9,446 bases of DNA. Origin: Actinomycetota bacterium (lineage in GTDB: Bacteria; Actinomycetota; Thermoleophilia; Gaiellales; Gaiellaceae). The notes below the pieces were generated by a model that saw only the letters and a list, made by a program, of their open reading frames with translations, was not told the origin of the DNA and made no database searches. Position 1 is the stretch's first letter. Each line of letters opens with the position of its first letter. A program made the translations under genes and the position numbers. The stretch lies in assembly GCA_005885085.1 (NCBI GenBank), contig VAXY01000083.1:1-9446 (forward strand), given 5' to 3'. This document shows, one piece after another, positions 5,964 through 9,446 of this stretch.

Positions 5964-6704
5964 ATGGTGACGATCGCGGCAGCGGGAGATCTGCACGCCT
6001 CGCCGGCGACGCGTGAGCACCTCGCCGAGGCGTTCGAGGCGCTCGAGGAGCGCGTCGACGTCGTGCTGCTCGCGGGCGACCTGACGACGCACGGCGATCC
6101 CGAGCAGGCAGAGGTCGTCGCCGAGGCATGTCGCGGGCTCGACGTCCCGGTCTGCGCAGTGCTCGGGAACCACGACCTGCACCTGGGCTTCGGGGAGGAG
6201 ATCGCGGGGATGCTCACGGACGCGGGTGTCCGCGTCCTCGACCACGCGGCGCCGTGCGCGGAGCTCTGCGACGGAGAGGTCGGAGTCGTCGGGACGAAGG
6301 GCTTCGTCGGCGGCTTCACGGGCTCGGCGCTCCCCGATTTCGGCGAGCCTGCGCTGCGCCGCCTCTATGCGGAGACGACCGTGGAGGTCGAAGCGATCCG
6401 CGCCGGCCTGCAGCAGGTTGCCCACTGTCCGATTCGCGTCGTTCTGCTCCACTACGCACCGACCTCCGACACGCTCCACGGCGAGCCGGAGGGAATCTGG
6501 ACCTACCTGGGTTGCGACCGCCTGGCGACGCCGATCGCGGAATACCGGCCGGATGTCGTCCTCCACGGCCATTCACACGCGGGGAGCTTCGAAGGCGCGA
6601 TCGGCACGACCCCCGTGTACAACGTCGCGGTTCACGTGACCGGGCGCAACTTCTATGTCTTCGAGCTGGAGGCGCACGAGGTGGAGGTCGAGACCCGCGC
6701 GTAG
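5964..6704 (+). CDS. Calcineurin-like metallophosphoesterase
   Basis: A 246-residue soluble metallophosphoesterase. The full two-metal signature is visible: GDLHA with Asp9 and His11, AGDLTTHGD with Asp39, GNHD with Asn69 and His70, LLHYAP with His163, and HGHSH with His201, His203 and His205. This architecture hydrolyses phosphomono- or diesters; the substrate cannot be told. No signal peptide or membrane segment is seen, so it should be cytoplasmic. I choose ATG 5964, which places the first strand right at the N-terminus; ATG 5955 adds three residues and neither has a good ribosome site. The longer frame from 5853 is antisense to the neighbouring gene and has no family similarity. A hairpin of repeat type starts four bases past the TAG stop. 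Confidence 0.92.
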   Translation: MVTIAAAGDLHASPATREHLAEAFEALEERVDVVLLAGDLTTHGDPEQAEVVAEACRGLDVPVCAVLGNHDLHLGFGEEIAGMLTDAGVRVLDHAAPCAELCDGEVGVVGTKGFVGGFTGSALPDFGEPALRRLYAETTVEVEAIRAGLQQVAHCPIRVVLLHYAPTSDTLHGEPEGIWTYLGCDRLATPIAEYRPDVVLHGHSHAGSFEGAIGTTPVYNVAVHVTGRNFYVFELEAHEVEVETRA

Positions 6705-6708
6705 AAAA

Positions 6709-6742
6709 GCCGGGGCTGACCCCGTTTGGGGTCAGACCCGGC
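6709..6742. repeat. Palindromic repeat A, before the MOSC gene
   Basis: Arms 6709-6723 and 6728-6742 match at 14 of 15 positions around a GTTT loop; the core is CTGACCCC-GTTT-GGGGTCAG. Bases 6722-6744 match the reverse complement of 7569-7592 with one substitution and one missing base, so A and B are inverted copies of one element. On the minus strand the stem is followed by TTTTCT, which looks like an intrinsic terminator; on the plus strand it forms the 3' stem of the phosphoesterase transcript. Confidence 0.75.
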
Positions 6743-6754
6743 AGTGGATCCGCG

Positions 6755-6760
6755 TACGCT
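6755..6760 (+). promoter_or_regulatory. Candidate -10 box for leaderless MOSC transcript
   Basis: TACGCT followed by exactly six bases and then GTG 6767. If transcription starts at the G of GTG, the box covers -12 to -7, the canonical place. No ribosome site precedes the GTG, consistent with a leaderless message. No good -35 is seen. Confidence 0.5.
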
Positions 6761-6766
6761 TCATCC

Positions 6767-7597
6767 GTGCCCATCGTCTCGCGCATCTCGATCTCGCCTG
6801 TGAAGGGCCTTGGGCTCGGCCATCCAGAGCAGGTCCAGCTCGAGCCGACGGGGGTGCTCGAGAACCGCCGCTTTCACATCGTCGACACGGACGGACGCCG
6901 CTACAACCAGCTCCGCAACGGCGGGCTCGTGCGGATCAAGCAGGCGTACGACGCGGACCGGGAGCGGCTCGCGCTCACGTTTCCGGACGGGAGCGTCGCC
7001 GAGGGCGAGGTCGCGTTCGGCGAGGAGGTGACGACGGACTTCTACGGGCGCCCGGTCAGCGGGCGCTTCGTCGAGGGTCCCTGGACGGTCGCGCTGTCGC
7101 GCTGGGCCGGACGCCCCCTGCGGCTCGTGCAGTCGCCGCCCGGCGCGGCGGTCGATCGCGGGCGCGGACACGTCTCGCTGATCTCGAAGGCGTCGCTCGA
7201 GGAGCTGGGGCGCCGGGGCGGTCACGACGGCCCGGTCGACGGTCGCCGCTTCCGCATGCTCTTCGAACTGGAGGGCTGCGGCGCCCACGAGGAGGACACG
7301 TGGATCAAGCGCCAGGTGCGCATCGGCGAGGCACTCGTGTATCTCCGCGGCGACGTGGGGCGGTGCGCGATCACGACGCAGAATCCGGAGACCGGCGTTC
7401 CGGACTTCGACACGCTGCGCACGCTGGCCGCGTACCGTCCGGTGACCGCCAACGAGGCGGGCAAGCAGCACCTTGCCTTCGGCGTCTACGGGGAGATCGT
7501 CGAGCCCGGCAAGGTGGCGCTCGGCGATCAGGTCGAGGTCGTCGAGCAGAACGGCCGGGGTCAGACCCCTGCCGGGGTCAGACCCCAAACGGCGTAG
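6767..7597 (+). CDS. MOSC-domain protein with MOSC N-terminal barrel
   Basis: A 276-residue protein. The N-terminal beta-barrel domain opens with SRISISPVKGLG and continues with GVLENRRFHIVDTDGR (about 29-44). The MOSC domain follows with RFRMLFELEGCGAHEEDTW and RGDVGRCAITTQNPETG (about 194-210), whose Cys200 is the conserved MOSC cysteine expected to hold molybdenum cofactor or sulfur. Relatives are molybdenum-cofactor-dependent reductases of N-hydroxylated substrates (mARC/YcbX type) and cofactor sulfurase domains; no ferredoxin domain is attached. The natural fold appears to end near VEVVEQN (about 262). The last residues, GRGQTPAGVRPQTA, are translated from palindromic repeat B. Start GTG 6767 is chosen by the family N-terminus and the -10 box just upstream. 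The open frame extending left to 6128 is a shadow of the phosphoesterase. Confidence 0.9.
   Translation: MPIVSRISISPVKGLGLGHPEQVQLEPTGVLENRRFHIVDTDGRRYNQLRNGGLVRIKQAYDADRERLALTFPDGSVAEGEVAFGEEVTTDFYGRPVSGRFVEGPWTVALSRWAGRPLRLVQSPPGAAVDRGRGHVSLISKASLEELGRRGGHDGPVDGRRFRMLFELEGCGAHEEDTWIKRQVRIGEALVYLRGDVGRCAITTQNPETGVPDFDTLRTLAAYRPVTANEAGKQHLAFGVYGEIVEPGKVALGDQVEVVEQNGRGQTPAGVRPQTA
7554..7592. repeat. Palindromic repeat B, tandem GGGGTCAGACCCC
   Basis: Two direct 16-base copies of GCCGGGGTCAGACCCC at 7554-7569 and 7571-7586, 17 bases apart, followed by AAACGG. Each copy holds the 13-base palindrome GGGGTC-A-GACCCC. The right-hand part is an inverted copy of repeat A. It is read through as the C-terminal tail of the MOSC protein and ends three bases before its stop. 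Confidence 0.85.
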
Positions 7598-7600
7598 GCT
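7595..7600 (+). promoter_or_regulatory. Candidate -10 box for leaderless bicupin transcript
   Basis: TAGGCT, whose first three bases are the MOSC stop codon, is followed by six bases and GTG 7607. The spacing equals that before the MOSC gene (TACGCT-N6-GTG). No Shine-Dalgarno is present, so leaderless initiation at 7607 is the best reading. Confidence 0.5.
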
Positions 7601-7606
7601 CCCGTC

Positions 7607-8323
7607 GTGGCCGCCGTGAGCGAATTCGTCGTCGACGAGGCCGACGTCGAAGCCGTCCAGGACGACGGCAACACCGCGAGCGCGCGGCTCACCTTCCAGG
7701 TCGAGCACCTCGAGCAGCGCGTGATCCGGTACGCGCCCGGCCGTTCGGGCGCACGCATGCCCGAAGGACGGCACGAGCTGCTCTACGTCGTCGCCGGCGT
7801 GGGGGAGCTCGAGCTCGACGGTGCGCGGTACCCCGTCGAGCAGGGGACGGCGGCCTTCGTCGCCCCGGGAGAGACGTATGCGGTCGAGAACCCCGGGCCG
7901 GGCGAGCTGCTCGTCGTGGCAGTGTCGGCGCGCGCCGATCTGGACGTTGCCGGCGCCCGCCGCAAGGTCACGGTGCGTTTCGACGACCAGGCCGAGCACA
8001 CCGCCTCGGTCGAGCGGAGGTTTCGATATCTGATCAACGAAGACGCCGGCTGCCTCGATGTGACGCAGTTCATCGGCATCGTCGAGCCGAGCAAGGCGCC
8101 GTTCCACAGCCATCCGTACGAGGAGCTCGGCTACATCGTCCGGGGCGAGGGAATCGCCCACGTGGGGGGCCAATCGATCCCGTTGCGGCCGGGATCCTGC
8201 TTCCACCTGCCCCCTGAAAAGGTGCACTGCATCGAGAACGTCGGCCCCGAGCCGATGTACATCCTCGGGGTCTTCCATCCTTCCGATTCGCCGGCGAATC
8301 GCGTATATCGGGACAACAAGTAA
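7607..8323 (+). CDS. Bicupin protein
   Basis: A 238-residue protein with two cupin barrels. Cupin 1 (about 30-108) has HELLYVVAGVGELELDG and APGETYAVENPG. Cupin 2 (about 150-225) has FHSHPYEELGYIVRGEG and LPPEKVHCIENVG. Cupin 2 keeps a full metal site: His167, His169, Glu173 and His207. At the aligned places cupin 1 has Met51, Glu53, Glu57 and Tyr91, so its site is mostly lost and it is probably structural. One intact and one decayed barrel is a pattern known in bicupin enzymes such as ureidoglycine aminohydrolase, but no allantoin-pathway genes are near and I do not assign a reaction. No signal peptide, so cytoplasmic. Start GTG 7607 sits nine bases after the MOSC stop; GTG 7616 is an alternative. 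The gene's 3' end carries an 18-base palindrome. Confidence 0.88.
   Translation: MAAVSEFVVDEADVEAVQDDGNTASARLTFQVEHLEQRVIRYAPGRSGARMPEGRHELLYVVAGVGELELDGARYPVEQGTAAFVAPGETYAVENPGPGELLVVAVSARADLDVAGARRKVTVRFDDQAEHTASVERRFRYLINEDAGCLDVTQFIGIVEPSKAPFHSHPYEELGYIVRGEGIAHVGGQSIPLRPGSCFHLPPEKVHCIENVGPEPMYILGVFHPSDSPANRVYRDNK
8281..8309 (+). promoter_or_regulatory. Candidate promoter with palindromic operator for the solute-binding gene
   Basis: TTCCGA (8281-8286), 17 bases, TATATC (8304-8309) resembles a -35/-10 pair. The perfect 18-base palindrome CGATTCGCCGGCGAATCG (8284-8301) occupies the spacer. That is where a dimeric repressor would block polymerase. The stretch also encodes the last residues of the bicupin. 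RNA would start near 8316, leaving a leader of about 70 bases before ATG 8385. Confidence 0.4.
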
Positions 8324-8384
8324 GCCCGGCGATCGTCACAAGAGGGGTAGGACCGGGGCTTTGAAATCCAAGGAGGGAGTTCGT

Positions 8385-9446
8385 ATGAGGAGAAGGGCAA
8401 CTGCGATTGCGGCCTTGCTGGCGCTTGCCGCACTCGCGATCGTTGCGGCTGCGTCCGCAACGACGAATCGGGCGGCCGCGCCGTCGGCGCAGGCGGCGAC
8501 CGCTGCGTCGCTCGTCAAATGCGGCAAGACGAGGTCGATCGGGCTGATGGCGCCCTTCACGGGCCCGGCCGCATCGATCGGGATCAACCAGGTGCACTGG
8601 GCGCAGTACTTCCAGCGCACCTACAACGCGACGCACAAAACGAAGATCAAGTTCGTGAACGAGGACACGATGCTCGGCTCGGCCAACGGAACGGCAGAGT
8701 CGGTCAAGGGCGCGCAGGCGCTCGGCTCCAACCCGAGCGTGCTCGGCGTCGTCGGGCCGGCCGGTTCGAACGAGGTGAAGGCGACGACCGGCGCGCTGAA
8801 GGGAGCGGGCCTCGGCTTCGTCTCCGGCTCGGCGACGAACACGCAGATCACGACCGACGGCACGCGCACGGGCTACTTCTTCCGCACCGTGCCGCCCGAC
8901 TCGTCTCAGAGCAAGAGCGTCTCCGGTTACATCACCGGCAAGCTGAAGGCGACCAAGGTCTACATCGTGGACGACCAGGAGGCCTACAGCATCGGGCTCG
9001 CCGACGAGGTGGAGGCACAGCTGAAGGCGAAGAACGTCACCGTCGGGCGTGACGGCGTCAGCCAGCAGCAGTCCGACTTCTCGGCGATCATCAACAAGAT
9101 CCCGCGCGACACCGAGCTGGTCTACCTGCCGTGGCAGCTGCCGCCCAAGGGTCAGGCATTCGGGCAGCAGATGAAGAGCCTCGGCCGTGGCAGCGTGAAG
9201 CTGATGGGCTCGGACGGCCTCTTCGATCCGCTCTTCTCGGGTCTCGGCTCGAACGTGTACGACTCGTTCTTCCCGCTCAATCCGCAGGACAAGCGCGTCA
9301 AGACGTTCAAGAAGCTCCACGGTGGAGCCTCGGAGCTGTTCGGAGCGCCGAGCTACGTGGCGACACAGGTCGTCGCGGGCGCAATCGACCGTGCCTGCGC
9401 GAATGGGACGGTCAGCCGCGCCGAGGTTCGGGCGCAGCTCAAGAAG
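8385..9446 (+). CDS. ABC transporter solute-binding protein, branched-chain amino-acid (LivK) type, 5' part
   Basis: The frame is open to the right edge (354 codons, no stop), so the C-terminus is missing. A strong ribosome site AAGGAGGGA lies six bases before the ATG. The N-terminus MRRR followed by a hydrophobic stretch (5-25) is a Sec signal peptide with likely cleavage after ASA (about residue 25) or AQA (37). The mature part opens with SIGLMAPFTGPAAS, the first strand of the type I periplasmic-binding fold. LGVVGPAGSNEV, FVSGSATNTQIT, YFFRTVPPDSSQSKSVSGYI and VYIVDDQEAYSIGLADEVEAQL follow in the LivK order. The family captures amino acids, amides or aromatic acids outside the membrane for an ABC importer; the ligand is not readable here. 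No lipobox is present. Two cysteines (46 and 338) remain in the visible mature part. Permease and ATPase genes may lie downstream. Confidence 0.9.
   Translation, partial: MRRRATAIAALLALAALAIVAAASATTNRAAAPSAQAATAASLVKCGKTRSIGLMAPFTGPAASIGINQVHWAQYFQRTYNATHKTKIKFVNEDTMLGSANGTAESVKGAQALGSNPSVLGVVGPAGSNEVKATTGALKGAGLGFVSGSATNTQITTDGTRTGYFFRTVPPDSSQSKSVSGYITGKLKATKVYIVDDQEAYSIGLADEVEAQLKAKNVTVGRDGVSQQQSDFSAIINKIPRDTELVYLPWQLPPKGQAFGQQMKSLGRGSVKLMGSDGLFDPLFSGLGSNVYDSFFPLNPQDKRVKTFKKLHGGASELFGAPSYVATQVVAGAIDRACANGTVSRAEVRAQLKK

Noticed and set aside
7554..7592. CRISPR-like array
   Set aside because: Only two 16-base copies one base apart with no spacers; a tandem palindromic repeat, not an array.
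6655..8217. 520-codon plus-strand open frame across the MOSC and bicupin genes
   Set aside because: Arginine- and proline-rich frame-shifted shadow without recognisable domains or a ribosome site.
6761..8278. 505-codon minus-strand open frame opposite the MOSC and bicupin genes
   Set aside because: It mirrors two well-recognised genes and has no family motif; long antisense frames are expected in G+C-rich coding DNA.
8322..8362. Possible terminator after the bicupin (AAGCCCGG with CCGGGGCTT)
   Set aside because: Needs a bulge and a loop of about 24 bases, and has only a three-base T-run.
8070..9320. 416-codon minus-strand open frame opposite the solute-binding protein
   Set aside because: The plus-strand product shows a signal peptide, strong ribosome site and the family fold; the antisense product shows none.

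Overview
The window is a G+C-rich stretch from a Gram-positive-type actinobacterium. Indications are a MarP-like periplasmic serine protease end, very tight gene packing with frequent strand switches, GTG starts, TANNNT-N6-GTG leaderless start signals, and a branched-chain-amino-acid-type solute-binding protein. The overall flavour suggests deep-branching Actinobacteria such as Thermoleophilia (Gaiellales/Solirubrobacterales). That placement is inference from gene style, not from a marker gene.

Layout. 1-462 (+): 3' part of a trypsin-like/MarP-type serine protease. 459-2264 (-): fused homocysteine S-methyltransferase/methylenetetrahydrofolate reductase, preceded by a clear SAM-I (S-box) riboswitch at 2283-2394. 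2395-2729 has no protein gene. It holds the probable metE/metF-type leader promoter, a minus-strand intrinsic terminator (2434-2466), a highly structured island (2467-2694) and a strong plus-strand intrinsic terminator (2695-2729). 2730-3476 (-): short-chain dehydrogenase. 3496-5359 (+): overlapping operon of a phosphoribosyltransferase, a DppA-like M55 D-aminopeptidase and a LysE-family exporter. 5356-5940 (-): nucleotidyltransferase-fold protein. 5964-6704 (+): calcineurin-like metallophosphoesterase. 6767-7597 (+): MOSC-domain protein bracketed by inverted copies of a GGGGTC-N-GACCCC palindromic repeat. 7607-8323 (+): bicupin. 8385-9446 (+): secreted solute-binding protein, running off the right edge.

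How they work together. The methionine gene is the best-understood unit: SAM binding to the leader should shut off homocysteine methylation and methyl-folate supply. The phosphoribosyltransferase-DppA-LysE operon reads as peptide/D-amino-acid cleavage coupled to amino-acid export, with purine salvage as a passenger. The remaining genes look like independent short units. MOSC and bicupin each carry their own -10 box exactly where a leaderless transcript would need it.

The most interesting points are the gene-free structured island between two terminators pointing outwards, two substitutions at expected catalytic/zinc positions in the methionine enzyme (Cys to His, Glu to Gln), and the palindromic repeats that flank the MOSC gene and encode its C-terminal tail. 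No tRNA, rRNA, CRISPR array or insertion sequence was seen.
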